Below are positions 7,898-16,619 of a DNA stretch of 64,000 nucleotides, in pieces. This DNA comes from Halomonas sp. LR3S48 (GTDB lineage: Bacteria; Pseudomonadota; Gammaproteobacteria; Pseudomonadales; Halomonadaceae). Under the pieces are notes generated by a model. The model saw only the letters and a program-made list of their open reading frames with translations. It did not search any database and was not told the DNA's origin. The translations under genes were made by a program, and so were the position numbers. The stretch spans positions 2,542,001 to 2,606,000 of the forward strand of contig NZ_CP107009.1 in the NCBI RefSeq assembly GCF_025725665.1, given 5' to 3'. Numbering within the stretch: position 1 is the first letter of the stretch; each line of letters starts with the position of its first letter.

Positions 7898-8755
7898 ATG
7901 AAACTGCTGCGCTTCGGCCCCAAGGGCCATGAGAAACCTGGCCTGCTCGACGCCGACGGCGTGATTCGCGACCTCTCGGCGCATATCGACGATCTCCACG
8001 GCCAACGCCTGGGGCGAAACAGCCTGGCGGAGCTGGCCCGGCTCGATACCTCACGCCTGCCGGAGGTCGCCGCCGACACCCGGCTCGGCCCCTGCGTGGG
8101 CCGCGTCGGCAAGTTCATCTGCATCGGACTCAACTATTCCGATCATGCTGCCGAAACCGGCGCCGAAGTGCCGCCCGAGCCGGTGGTCTTCAACAAGTGG
8201 ACCAGCGCCATCTGCGGGCCCGACGATGACGTCATCATCCCCCGCGGCTCCAGCAAGACCGACTGGGAAGTCGAACTCGGCGTAGTCATCGGCAAGCAGG
8301 CGCGCTACGTTGCCGAAACCGATGCCATGGACCACGTGGCCGGCTACTGCATAGTCAACGACGTCTCCGAGCGTGAGTTCCAGCTCGAACGCAGCGGCAC
8401 CTGGGACAAGGGCAAGGGCTGCGACACCTTCGGCCCGCTGGGCCCGTGGCTGGTGACGCCGGATGAAGTGGCCGACCCTCACGACCTGTCGATGTGGCTG
8501 GAGGTGGATGGCCACCGCTACCAGGATGGCTCCACCCGCACCATGGTCTACCGTATCCCCTTCCTGATCAGCTACCTGAGCCGCTTCATGACGCTCGCGC
8601 CCGGCGACGTCATCTCGACCGGCACCCCACCGGGAGTTGGCATGGGCCAGAAGCCGCCGGTCTACCTGCGGCCGGGCCAGCGGATGCGCCTGGGCATAGA
8701 AGGCCTGGGCACCCAGACCCAGGGCGTGATCGCCGAACCTGCGGGCAACGTATAG
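7898..8755 (+). CDS. Fumarylacetoacetate hydrolase family protein, probable 2,4-diketo-3-deoxy-L-fuconate hydrolase
   Basis: The product is 285 residues, typical of short FAH-fold hydrolases. Conserved pieces are GLNYSDHAAETG, PVVFNKWTSAICGP, the metal-binding DWEVELGVVIGK and ISTGTPPGVGMG near the end. Family members cleave C-C bonds of acylpyruvates using a divalent metal. With the adjacent dehydrogenase and the L-fuconate dehydratase at 16620, the most likely reaction is cleavage of 2,4-diketo-3-deoxy-L-fuconate (or the rhamnonate isomer) to pyruvate and lactate. Good ribosome binding site (AGAGAGGAG). Confidence 0.88.
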   Translation: MKLLRFGPKGHEKPGLLDADGVIRDLSAHIDDLHGQRLGRNSLAELARLDTSRLPEVAADTRLGPCVGRVGKFICIGLNYSDHAAETGAEVPPEPVVFNKWTSAICGPDDDVIIPRGSSKTDWEVELGVVIGKQARYVAETDAMDHVAGYCIVNDVSEREFQLERSGTWDKGKGCDTFGPLGPWLVTPDEVADPHDLSMWLEVDGHRYQDGSTRTMVYRIPFLISYLSRFMTLAPGDVISTGTPPGVGMGQKPPVYLRPGQRMRLGIEGLGTQTQGVIAEPAGNV

Positions 8756-8780
8756 CACCCTGTACTTGGAGCCTCAGCCG

Positions 8781-10421
8781 ATGAGCGAAACCATTGCCAG
8801 CGACAGCGGCCAACTGGAGAGCCTGCGCGTTCACGCCGCCGACAACGTTCGTGTGGCACTCAAGGATCTGCCGGCCGGCACCCGGGTCGTCGACTCCGGT
8901 CGTGAATTGACGCTGGCGGAGCCGATCCGTCACAAGCACAAGTTCAGCCTCGAAAACCTGGCCCTCGGCGACGCCGTGATCATGTACGGCGTCACCGTGG
9001 GGCGAGCGACGCGTCCCATTCCGGCGGGCACGGCCATCACGGTCGACAACACCGAACACAGCACTGCCTCCTCCACACCGCAGGCGAAGCGCGGCGAGTG
9101 GCAAGCCCCGGATGTTTCGGCCTTTGCCGGTGCCACCTTCCAGGGCTACCACCGCCCCGACGGCAAGGTCGGCACGGCCAACGTCTGGCTGGTGGTACCG
9201 CTGGTATTCTGCGAGAACCGCAACATCGAGGTGCTGCGCCAGTGCGTCGCCGACGCCCTGGGCGAAGACCCCTACCGCGACTACAAGCGCATGGCCCGTA
9301 CCCTGCTGCTCGGAGAGAACGCCACCGAGCGCGACACGCCGGCCCGCGAACGACTGTTCCCCAATGTCGACGGCGTGCGCTTTCTCACCCACACGTTGGG
9401 CTGCGGCGGCACCGACGACGACGCCCAGGCGCTCTGCCAACTGCTGGCGGGCTACGTCTGCCACCCCAATGTAGCCGGTGCCACCGTGCTCAGCCTGGGC
9501 TGCCAGAAAGCACAGATCGAGATGCTCAAGGCCGCCGTGGCGGCGCGCGATCCCCAGGGGCTGCGTCCCGTTCACTACCTCGAGCAACAGGCAAGTACCA
9601 GTGAGGAAGCGCTGATTCGCGAGGCCTTGACCACCATCTTCGACGGCCTGGCCACGGCCAATCGCGTCGAACGCTCCCCTGCCCCGCTCTCGGCGCTCTC
9701 CCTGGGGGTGGAGTGTGGCGGCTCCGACGGCTTCTCGGGGCTTTCGGCCAACCCGCTGGTGGGCGCCGTGGTCGACCGCCTGGTCGCCCTGGGCGGCAGC
9801 GGCATACTGAGCGAATTTCCCGAACTTTGCGGTGTCGAGCACGAACTGCTGGCCCGCTGCCGCGACGACGGCGTGGCCGAGCGCTTCCAGTCATTGATGG
9901 CGGCCTACCAGGAGCACGCCGCCCGGGTTGGAGCGGACTTCTCGATGAACCCCTCGCCGGGAAATATCCGCGACGGCCTGATCACCGACGCCATGAAGTC
10001 GGCGGGCGCAGCCAAGAAAGGCGGCGACAGCCCGGTGATGGATGTACTCGACTACACCGAGCCACTACGCCACAAGGGCCTCAACCTGCTCTGCACCCCG
10101 GGCAACGACGTCGAATCGACCACCGCCCTGGCCGGTTCCGGCGCCAACCTGATCCTGTTCACCACCGGTCTCGGCACGCCCACCGGCAACCCCGTCACTC
10201 CGGTGCTGAAGATCTCCAGCAACAGCGAGTTGGCCAGCCGCATGGGCGACGTCATCGACTTCGATGCCGGACCGATCATTCGCGGGGAAGCGCAGATCGA
10301 GGCGCTGGCCGATGAACTCCTGCAACTGTGCATCGATGCTGCCTCGGGGCGCTATACGCCCAAGGCCGTGGGGTTGGCGCAGTATGATTTCATTCCCTGG
10401 AAGCGCGGCGTTTCCTTGTAG
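8781..10421 (+). CDS. UxaA family sugar-acid dehydratase (altronate dehydratase-like)
   Basis: The ATG at 8781 follows GGAG and gives 546 residues; a TTG five codons upstream is also in frame. The N-terminal segment (about 10-95) looks like a SAF domain, and the rest is the UxaA catalytic domain with LGCGGTDDDAQ and LGVECGGSDGFSGLSANP, Cys-containing motifs of the altronate/galactarate dehydratase family that may bind metal. Such enzymes dehydrate aldonic or aldaric acids to 2-keto-3-deoxy acids. It is the last gene of the operon with the SDR and hydrolase. Together with the unrelated enolase-superfamily dehydratase at 16620, this suggests the cluster handles more than one sugar acid. It is longer than typical UxaA (about 495 residues). 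Confidence 0.85.
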   Translation: MSETIASDSGQLESLRVHAADNVRVALKDLPAGTRVVDSGRELTLAEPIRHKHKFSLENLALGDAVIMYGVTVGRATRPIPAGTAITVDNTEHSTASSTPQAKRGEWQAPDVSAFAGATFQGYHRPDGKVGTANVWLVVPLVFCENRNIEVLRQCVADALGEDPYRDYKRMARTLLLGENATERDTPARERLFPNVDGVRFLTHTLGCGGTDDDAQALCQLLAGYVCHPNVAGATVLSLGCQKAQIEMLKAAVAARDPQGLRPVHYLEQQASTSEEALIREALTTIFDGLATANRVERSPAPLSALSLGVECGGSDGFSGLSANPLVGAVVDRLVALGGSGILSEFPELCGVEHELLARCRDDGVAERFQSLMAAYQEHAARVGADFSMNPSPGNIRDGLITDAMKSAGAAKKGGDSPVMDVLDYTEPLRHKGLNLLCTPGNDVESTTALAGSGANLILFTTGLGTPTGNPVTPVLKISSNSELASRMGDVIDFDAGPIIRGEAQIEALADELLQLCIDAASGRYTPKAVGLAQYDFIPWKRGVSL

Positions 10422-10435
10422 AATAACGTGGCTGG

Positions 10436-11152
10436 CTACTCCGTAAGGCGCTTCTTGAGCTTCATATAGGTCCCATAATGCCGGTCGAGGTGGCGGCGCA
10501 TCGCCGCCTCGGCGGCATCGGGGTCGCGCGACTCGATTGCCTCGACGATCTCGGTATGCGCGGAAAGCGCCGCCTTGTCCTCGTCCTTCTGCTGCAACAC
10601 CTGGGCGCGGCGATCGTCGAGCCACTCGGAAAGCGCCACGTGAATGGCGTCAAAGATGGGGTTGCGACCGATGCTAGCCAGCACGCCATGGAAGTCGTTA
10701 TCGGAACGCTTGAAGCGCGCCTCGTCGCCCACGGCATCGCGGTTGTCCGCCAGGGCGTCGCGCAGGCGCTGGAGATCCTCATCGCTGGCATGACGGGCCG
10801 CGTAGCGCGCCAGCGAGATCTCGAACATGGCCCGCGCTTCCTGGAAGTACTGCTGACCTTCCGGCTTTGACAGTAGTTGGCGGGTCACCCCGGAGAGGCG
10901 CGCCATGACCGACTCGGCAGTGGGGCGAATCACTCGCGCGCGGGTACCGCTATTGATGGCGATCAGGCCCAGTTGCTGCAAGTAGAACAACGCTTCACGC
11001 ACCGCCGGGCGGCCGACGCCGAACTGTTCCATCAGCTCGCGCTCCGAGGGCAGTTGGTCGTTCTCCTTCAAACGCCCCTCGAGGATCTCCGCCTCGAGCT
11101 GCTCGGCCACCTGCTCGGACAGCGTCTTGCGCTCCACCTTGTATCGACTCAT
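10436..11152 (-). CDS. FadR-subfamily GntR transcriptional regulator
   Basis: The ATG at 11152 follows CAGGAG and gives 238 residues. The winged-helix domain (about 1-75) contains LPSERELMEQFGVGRPAVREAL, the GntR signature. The C-terminal all-helical FCD ligand domain contains RSDNDFHGVLASIGRNP with the typical D/H metal residues and AMRRHLDRHYG near the end. FadR-type GntR proteins usually repress sugar-acid operons and release DNA on binding a pathway intermediate. Its position between the catabolic operon and the TRAP/Ldh operon makes it the likely regulator of the cluster. It is convergent with the UxaA gene, 14 bases apart. Confidence 0.9.
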   Translation of the reverse strand: MSRYKVERKTLSEQVAEQLEAEILEGRLKENDQLPSERELMEQFGVGRPAVREALFYLQQLGLIAINSGTRARVIRPTAESVMARLSGVTRQLLSKPEGQQYFQEARAMFEISLARYAARHASDEDLQRLRDALADNRDAVGDEARFKRSDNDFHGVLASIGRNPIFDAIHVALSEWLDDRRAQVLQQKDEDKAALSAHTEIVEAIESRDPDAAEAAMRRHLDRHYGTYMKLKKRLTE

Positions 11153-11227
11153 GCAATGCAACTCCTGGCCAGCCAATCCGGACCCCATGCGAACCCGGCT
11201 ACTATGTTACTGCATCCGTGCACTTTC

Positions 11228-12307
11228 TTACGGCCACTCTATTAACGCGGCTATCGATAACGCCTTGGCCAGTTCGGCATAGGCCATCACATTGGCCGAA
11301 TCGAGCGGGATGCCCTCGGCGTCGCGATGCGCCTGACAGCGCCACTCCCGGTCGCCGGGCGCCAACACCTCCCTGCCCTCCAGCGCGGGCTGCGCACGCA
11401 GGTCCGCCAGGTAATCCAACATGCCACGATCGAAGACGTCGCGTTCGACGAAGGCGTCGGGGCGCATGACCAGGAAGAAATGCCCCACCCCCCGGGGAGT
11501 ACTCATGTCCTCGCCGCTCATCGGTATCATGCGGAAGCCGTGGACCATGCCGGTCAGGGTTGCGCTGAGCACTTCCGCCACGCCGGCGAGCCCCGCTCCC
11601 TTGAAACCGAAGTCGGCACCGCCCAGCGGCAATAATGACGTGGCCTGGGCGGCATCGACGGTCAGCTCTCCCTGGGCGTCGACGACCACGCCAGGAGGTA
11701 GCTCACGCCCAATGGCGGCATACTGCTTGACCCGGTTCCAGGGAATCGAACTGGTCGCCATGTCGAGCAGGTAGGGTGACTGGCCGGGCACCGGCGCGGC
11801 GAACGCGATGGGGTTGGTGCCATGGAACGGCCCCTGCCCGTGATGCAGGCTGACCAGGGCATCGGCGTTGCTGAACGACAGCCCGACGTAACCACGCCTG
11901 GCCGCCTCCAGGGCATAGCAACCCGCCGCCCCGAAATGTGAGGAGCCACCGACGGCCACCGCGCCGGTACCGATCTCGTCGGCCATGGCGATGGCGTGCT
12001 CGATGGCGGTGTAACCGGCCAAGTGGCCGAAGCCGTCGTCGGCGTCGAGATAGCCGGTTCCCGGCAGGCGCCGGGTGAAACGCATGGCGGGACGCGGGTT
12101 GATACGCCCGCCCTGCACTGCCTCGACATAGTGCGGCAACAGGCGCAGCCCATGGCTGTCGGTACCCATCCGCGAGGCGGCGACCAGGGCACGGGCAACC
12201 GCATTACGCGAGGCCTCGTCGACATCGCAACGCGCCAGGGCGCGCTGCATGAAGGCTTGCAGTTCAGTTCTCGCCACCCGGAAGGCGGGCTCGTGGGATC
12301 CAGACAT
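11228..12307 (-). CDS. Ldh family (malate/L-lactate/ureidoglycolate-type) NAD(P)-dependent oxidoreductase
   Basis: The product is 359 residues, matching the Ldh_2 family. The motif RMGTDSHGLRLLPHYV contains the catalytic His, and GGSSHFGAAGCYA, FSNADALV, GTNPIAFAAP and GFKGAGLAGVAEVLSATLTG are conserved family segments. These enzymes reduce or oxidise 2-keto/2-hydroxy acids with NAD(P). It lies 9 bases downstream of the TRAP large permease gene in the same operon. Since the proposed pathway releases lactate and pyruvate, oxidation of L-lactate or a related hydroxy acid is plausible but not proven. Confidence 0.87.
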   Translation of the reverse strand: MSGSHEPAFRVARTELQAFMQRALARCDVDEASRNAVARALVAASRMGTDSHGLRLLPHYVEAVQGGRINPRPAMRFTRRLPGTGYLDADDGFGHLAGYTAIEHAIAMADEIGTGAVAVGGSSHFGAAGCYALEAARRGYVGLSFSNADALVSLHHGQGPFHGTNPIAFAAPVPGQSPYLLDMATSSIPWNRVKQYAAIGRELPPGVVVDAQGELTVDAAQATSLLPLGGADFGFKGAGLAGVAEVLSATLTGMVHGFRMIPMSGEDMSTPRGVGHFFLVMRPDAFVERDVFDRGMLDYLADLRAQPALEGREVLAPGDREWRCQAHRDAEGIPLDSANVMAYAELAKALSIAALIEWP

Positions 12308-12316
12308 CGACGCTCC

Positions 12317-13696
12317 TCAACGATAAACGAGCGTGGGCAGCCACATGGAGATGGCCGGCACGAAGGTCACCAACAGCAGCGCGATCACCAGCGGCACCAG
12401 GAACGGCAGCGTGCCGCGCATGCACTTCTCGAAGGAGATGTTCGACACCCGTGAGAGTACGTAGAGCACCATGCCCACCGGTGGGGTCAACAGGCCGATC
12501 ATCAGGTTGAGCACCATGATCACGCCGAAGTGCACCGGGTCGACCCCGGCATTGACGGCCAGTGGCAGCAGCACCGGCACCAGGATGGTGATGGCGGCGA
12601 TGGTTTCCATGAAGCAGCCGACCACGATCAGCACCAGGTTGATCAGCAGCAGGATGGCAATCGGGTTGTCCGAAAACGGCCCCAGCAGCTCCATCACGTG
12701 GCGGGTGACCTGGTTGCTGGTCAGGATCCAGGCGAAGATCGACGCGGCAGCGACGATCAGCAGGATAACGGCGGTGGTCTCGATGGTCTCCATGCTCACC
12801 TTGAGCAACCGCCGCCAGGTCAGGATGCGGTAGACCACGGTACCGAGGATCAGCGCATAGACCACCGCGGCGATCGCCGACTCGGTCGGGGTGAAGGCAC
12901 CCGTGATGATGCCGCCAACGATGATCACCGGAGTCAGCAGCGACAGGAAAGCGCGCTTGAATGTCTGCCACACCAGCGGCACGGAGAACGAGGCATCCCG
13001 GGGATAGCCGCGCCGCCGCGCGAGGATGGCGATCATGATCATCAGGCTCGCACCCATCAGCAGCCCCGGGATGAGCCCTGCGGCGAACAGCTGGCCCACC
13101 GAGGCACCGGCCATCACGCCGTAGATCACCATCGGCAGGCTGGGCGGGATGATCGGACCGATGGTCGACGAAGCCGCGGTAATACCCACCGCGAACTCCT
13201 GATCGTAGCCGGCATCGCGCATGGCCTTGATCTCGATGGTGCCGAGCCCGCCTGCATCGGCCACCGCCGCCCCGGACATGCCGGAGAACACGATGCTGGC
13301 GCCGACGTTGACGTGCCCCAGTCCACCGCGCATCCAGCCCATCAAGGCGCGGGCGAAATCGAAGATCCGCGTGGTGATACCGCCATGGTTCATCAGGTTG
13401 CCGGCCAGGATGAAGAACGGGATCGCCAGCAGCGGAAAGCTGTCGATGCCATTGATCATGCGATGCGCGACCACGATGTCGGGCACCCGGCCGGTCAGGT
13501 AGACGTACATCAGGCACGAGCCCGCGAGACTCACGGCAATGGGAAATCCCATCACCAGCAGGGTGAACATCGAGGCAAACAGGAACGTCAGGTAGTAGCC
13601 CATGACGGCCATGAGCACGCAGAAAGCGACCGCCAGGGCGGCGATCAGCGGCGGGACGACAGAACCCTTGCGCCGGGGGATCGATACCTCAGGCAT
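12317..13696 (-). CDS. dctM: TRAP transporter large permease (DctM-type)
   Basis: The product is 459 residues with about 12 membrane segments and conserved DctM motifs: IPFFILAGNLMNHGGIT, MSGAAVADAGGLGTIEIKAM, IPPSLPMVIYGVMAG, FTPTESA and PPVGMVLYVLS. It is the sodium-driven channel subunit of a tripartite ATP-independent periplasmic transporter, working with the DctQ and DctP subunits encoded upstream. The cluster context points to a sugar-acid substrate. The N-terminus is slightly longer than usual. Confidence 0.94.
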   Translation of the reverse strand: MPEVSIPRRKGSVVPPLIAALAVAFCVLMAVMGYYLTFLFASMFTLLVMGFPIAVSLAGSCLMYVYLTGRVPDIVVAHRMINGIDSFPLLAIPFFILAGNLMNHGGITTRIFDFARALMGWMRGGLGHVNVGASIVFSGMSGAAVADAGGLGTIEIKAMRDAGYDQEFAVGITAASSTIGPIIPPSLPMVIYGVMAGASVGQLFAAGLIPGLLMGASLMIMIAILARRRGYPRDASFSVPLVWQTFKRAFLSLLTPVIIVGGIITGAFTPTESAIAAVVYALILGTVVYRILTWRRLLKVSMETIETTAVILLIVAAASIFAWILTSNQVTRHVMELLGPFSDNPIAILLLINLVLIVVGCFMETIAAITILVPVLLPLAVNAGVDPVHFGVIMVLNLMIGLLTPPVGMVLYVLSRVSNISFEKCMRGTLPFLVPLVIALLLVTFVPAISMWLPTLVYR

Positions 13697-13726
13697 GGCG
13701 AGCTCTCCGGTTGATTGTCGTTGTCA

Positions 13727-14281
13727 TCATCGATCCTTCGCCGTGGTCAGCTCGCTCTCCCCTTCGCGCCAGTGGCGAATCGTCACCTGGACCGAACGCA
13801 CCAGCATCAGCAGGAAACCGACCATCACGATGTAGTAGATGACGTCCTTGGGCACGTCGATCGATACCATCATCGCGTTGGTCTTGGCCGCCAGGCCGTA
13901 GCTGATCCATACGCCCGCGGCGTAGAAGACGGTGCGACCGATATCCACCATCATCGACATCGCCCGGCCGACCCCGCCCGGCATGTAGCGATAGAAGAAC
14001 TCCACGGCGATGTGCGAATTCTTGCGTGCCGCCATGGCGCTGCCCAAAAAGCCCACGACGATCAGCAGGTAACGGGCGATCTCCTCGGTCCAGCCCACCG
14101 AGCTGCCAAGTACGTAACGGCTGAAGAATTGCAGGAACACCACCGCGGCCAGCACCCAGAAGACGACAAGCGTCGGCCAGTCCTCCCAGCCATACGCCTT
14201 GAAATCGAAGTCGTCCTCGCCAACCGGATCGATGCCGACGGCCTCAGGTACGGCCTCAGGCGGCAGGATATCGTGAGACAT
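13727..14281 (-). CDS. dctQ: TRAP transporter small permease (DctQ-type)
   Basis: I chose the ATG at 14281, preceded by GGGAGG, giving 184 residues; an upstream extension would run through the hairpin region. Four membrane helices follow an acidic cytoplasmic N-terminus of about 40 residues. The motif GWTEEIARYLLIVVGFLGSA and KNSHIAVEFF are characteristic of DctQ subunits. It bridges the DctM subunit in the inner membrane. It lies between dctP and dctM. Confidence 0.9.
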   Translation of the reverse strand: MSHDILPPEAVPEAVGIDPVGEDDFDFKAYGWEDWPTLVVFWVLAAVVFLQFFSRYVLGSSVGWTEEIARYLLIVVGFLGSAMAARKNSHIAVEFFYRYMPGGVGRAMSMMVDIGRTVFYAAGVWISYGLAAKTNAMMVSIDVPKDVIYYIVMVGFLLMLVRSVQVTIRHWREGESELTTAKDR

Positions 14282-14293
14282 GATTGCCCTCCC

Positions 14294-14323
14294 GGCGTGC
14301 CGTCCCGCCCGGGACGGCACGCC
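14294..14323 (-). promoter_or_regulatory. Strong intercistronic hairpin between dctP and dctQ
   Basis: A perfect 13-base-pair stem (GGCGTGCCGTCCC with its complement) closes a 4-base loop directly after the dctP stop and before the dctQ ribosome binding site. No T-run follows in the direction of transcription. Such structures typically protect the upstream binding-protein message and allow higher expression of dctP than of the permeases. Confidence 0.6.
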
Positions 14324-14330
14324 TCGACGG

Positions 14331-15323
14331 TTACTGACCGATTTCCTGCAGTCGATCGTAGGTTTCCTGGTCCCAGGTGGCATCGTCACCGTTGTGCTCG
14401 GGCATCACCGCCTCGCGGAACGGCTCGCGATCGACCTCGTTGACCGTCACGCCCTGCTCCTCGAACCAGGCAACGAGCTCACGCTCCTGTTGCTGGATGT
14501 CGGCGGTTATCTTCTCGCCCGCCTCCTGGTACACCTCGCGGAAGATCTCGCGGTCCTCCTCGGAGAGGCGATCCCACAGCGGCCCGCCGATGATCGTCAG
14601 CAGCGAGTCGGTGATATGGCCGGTGAGGTTGATGTGCTCCTGCACCTCGTAGAACGCCTTGGCACGAATGGTCGGCAGCGGGTTCTCCTGGGCATCGACC
14701 ACGCCCTGCTGCAGGGCCAGGTAGACCTCATCGAAGGCGATGGGCGACGGGTTGGCCCCTACCGCCTCGGGGAACATCATGTACATCGGCGCGTTGGGCG
14801 TGCGGATCTTCAGGTTCTGCATGTCCTCGGGCGCCGTGATGGGCTTGTTGGAGGTCACGTGACGCTCGCCATAGTAGTTGAGCGCCACCGGCACGTTACC
14901 GGTCGCATCCTGGTAGCCCTGGGCGATCTCCTGGAACAGGTCGCTTTCGGCGTAGGCCTGCCAGTGGTCGAAGTCGCGGAACATGTAGGGAGCGCCGGCA
15001 ATGCCGATCGGCCCATAGGCGCGGCCGGCGAACTGGCTTCCGGTATAGATGATGTCCACGGTACCCAGGGTCAGGCCCTCGTTGATGTCTTCCTCCTTGC
15101 CCAGCGACGAGGCGGGATGCACCTCGATGGTGTAGCGCCCGTCGGTACGGTCCTCGATCTCGTCGGCCGCCCACAGCGCCCACTCGTGATAGGGCTCGGA
15201 GGTCTCGTAGACATGAGCGAAGGTGAGCGATTCGGCGCTGGCGGCGCCCGCCGCGCCCAACCCCGTTATCAGCAGCGGGATCGACAGCCAACGATTCCAC
15301 TGGCGGTTGCTCTGCTTGACCAT
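14331..15323 (-). CDS. dctP: TRAP transporter substrate-binding protein (DctP family)
   Basis: The product is 330 residues with a signal peptide (AGAASA-ES, about residue 30). The mature protein has the DctP pattern: LTFAHVYETSEPYHEWALWAADEI, HPASSLGKEEDI, the conserved TPNAPMYMMFPEAVGANPSPIAFDEVYLALQQGVVDAQENP and HITDSLLTI. It binds the substrate in the periplasm and delivers it to the DctQM permease. The substrate is probably a sugar acid such as L-fuconate or a relative (context). First gene of the leftward operon; operator B lies about 70 bases upstream. Confidence 0.94.
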   Translation of the reverse strand: MVKQSNRQWNRWLSIPLLITGLGAAGAASAESLTFAHVYETSEPYHEWALWAADEIEDRTDGRYTIEVHPASSLGKEEDINEGLTLGTVDIIYTGSQFAGRAYGPIGIAGAPYMFRDFDHWQAYAESDLFQEIAQGYQDATGNVPVALNYYGERHVTSNKPITAPEDMQNLKIRTPNAPMYMMFPEAVGANPSPIAFDEVYLALQQGVVDAQENPLPTIRAKAFYEVQEHINLTGHITDSLLTIIGGPLWDRLSEEDREIFREVYQEAGEKITADIQQQERELVAWFEEQGVTVNEVDREPFREAVMPEHNGDDATWDQETYDRLQEIGQ

Positions 15324-15391
15324 CTTGTTGTTCTCCTCGTAAGTGAAGCGGTGCGATGACGGTCGTTTGCCGTCTTCGGCCGATGGCTTCT

Positions 15392-15409
15392 TGTATACGT
15401 GTCATACCA
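15392..15409. promoter_or_regulatory. Putative operator B upstream of dctP
   Basis: The dyad TGTAT-N7-ATACCA contains the core TGTCATACCA at 15400-15409, identical to operator A. It lies about 70 bases upstream of the dctP start codon, within the expected promoter region. Confidence 0.5.
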
Positions 15410-15494
15410 TCATAAGGAAACCTAGTCCCTCGTCTGATGTGCTGCAACCGAGCGGCCAGGCTTTCGACCAAAGTCTGGCATCCCCCCACCTCGC

Positions 15495-16259
15495 TCATGG
15501 CATCAGCAAGCCCCCGTTGACCTCGATGATCTGGCCCGTCATGTAGCCGCTCATGCTATCGGTGCCCAGGAACACATAGGCGCCTACGCACTCATCCGCG
15601 GTCCCCGTGCGCCCCATGGGAATGGAAGCGGACATGGCGGCCAGCTGCTCCTCGGAGGAGTGGCGAACGTGGAAATCGGTGGCGATGACGCCCGGCGCCA
15701 CGGCGTTGACGCGGACGTGGTCGTTCATCAGCTCCTTGGCCATGTTGCGTGTCAGCGTGCTGACGAAGCCTTTGGCCGAGGCATACAGGCCCGCGCCCGG
15801 GCCGCCGCCATTACGCGCTGCGATCGAGCTGGTATGAATGATGTTGCCGCCACCGGCGCGCTTGAAGTGTGGCAGCGCGGCCTGGGAGACCATCACCACC
15901 GAGCGCACGTTGAGGTCCAGCACGCGGTCGTAGTGCTCGTCGTCGATCTCGCCCAGCGCGACGCGACCCAGCATGTCGCCGGCGTTGTTGATCAGCAGGT
16001 CCAGCCCATCCAACTGCGCGGCGGCCTCGTCGACCACGCGCCGGGCCTGCTCGGAACGGCTCACGTCGCCCTGAACGACCACGGCCTCGCCGCCTGCCGC
16101 CCGGATGTCCTCGGCCACTGCCTGGGCCTTGTCGGCGCTGGCGTGGTAGTGCACCGCTACCCGGGCACCCAGTGTGCCCAGTTGCCGCGCCACGGCGGCG
16201 CCGATACCGCGGCTGGCCCCGGTGATCAGTACCCGCTTGCCTTTCCACTCCTCGAGCAT
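15495..16259 (-). CDS. SDR family oxidoreductase (FabG-like; possible sugar dehydrogenase)
   Basis: The ATG at 16259 follows AGGGGAA and gives 254 residues. TGASRGIGAAVA near the start, NNAGDMLG, HTSSIAAR with Ser, and the catalytic YASAKGFVSTL define a classical SDR enzyme; GYMTGQIIEVNGGLLMP is the usual end. It is divergent from the fuconate dehydratase gene, sharing a 360-base promoter region with operator C, so it probably belongs to the same regulon. An L-fucose or similar aldose 1-dehydrogenase role would fill a missing pathway step, but this is inference. Confidence 0.8.
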   Translation of the reverse strand: MLEEWKGKRVLITGASRGIGAAVARQLGTLGARVAVHYHASADKAQAVAEDIRAAGGEAVVVQGDVSRSEQARRVVDEAAAQLDGLDLLINNAGDMLGRVALGEIDDEHYDRVLDLNVRSVVMVSQAALPHFKRAGGGNIIHTSSIAARNGGGPGAGLYASAKGFVSTLTRNMAKELMNDHVRVNAVAPGVIATDFHVRHSSEEQLAAMSASIPMGRTGTADECVGAYVFLGTDSMSGYMTGQIIEVNGGLLMP

Positions 16260-16352
16260 TGCTGAATTCCCCTGTCGATTGGATCCGTTCACTCATGCCG
16301 ATGCGACCGGCTGTCGACCCGACTCGGCACCTTGCGCTAGAGTGAGATTGGT

Positions 16353-16372
16353 TTGGCATACCTGTCATACAA
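16353..16372. promoter_or_regulatory. Putative operator C
   Basis: The dyad TGGCAT-N7-ATACAA contains the core TGTCATACAA at 16363-16372, one base different from operators A and B. It lies between two divergent sugar-acid genes. Confidence 0.5.
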
Positions 16373-16468
16373 CACGACACAGATAGCATGTTAGACGACT
16401 CCCGGCTAGGAGTCTGTCGGGCTTGACCGATCGTCGCGAGAGATTCGGATTTCGAGACAAGTTCATCT

Positions 16469-16508
16469 ATCTGATAAGGCGAATAGCGAGCTATTCAACG
16501 AATCAGAT
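16469..16508 (+). promoter_or_regulatory. Stem-loop in the fuconate dehydratase leader
   Basis: The outer arms ATCTGAT/ATCAGAT (7 bp) and inner arms GAATAG/CTATTC (6 bp, CGAG loop) are separated by a symmetric 5-base internal loop. It lies about 110 bases upstream of the start codon, so it may be a 5' leader structure or a protein-binding dyad. Confidence 0.35.
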
Positions 16509-16619
16509 CGAATGAAATTGGCCGGAAGACCGGATCTCGCAGTAGATCAGCGTTAAGCTCGATAGACTCCTTGACGCCAGACCCCTCGCAACGCCAGGCA
16601 ATCCTCGCAAGGAGGCAGC

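Larger units (their letters stand above)
16260..16619. promoter_or_regulatory. Divergent promoter region between SDR and fuconate dehydratase genes
   Basis: These 360 non-coding bases hold operator C (16353-16372) and a two-part stem-loop (16469-16508). AAGGAGG at 16610-16616 is the ribosome binding site of the dehydratase. I could not fix the promoters' -35/-10 elements. Confidence 0.6.

Noticed and set aside
8610..9842. Long leftward open frame opposite the UxaA-type gene
   Set aside because: It lies fully on the complement of a well-supported enzyme gene, has a repetitive Gly/Ala/Arg-rich product and no ribosome binding site or family motif.
12530..13714. 394-codon rightward frame opposite the TRAP large permease gene
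   Set aside because: The product is a His/Asp/Gln/Arg-rich shadow of a hydrophobic permease; all permease motifs are on the other strand.
14280..15359. Rightward frame opposite dctP
   Set aside because: dctP has a signal peptide and family motifs; this frame mirrors its codons and crosses the intergenic hairpin.
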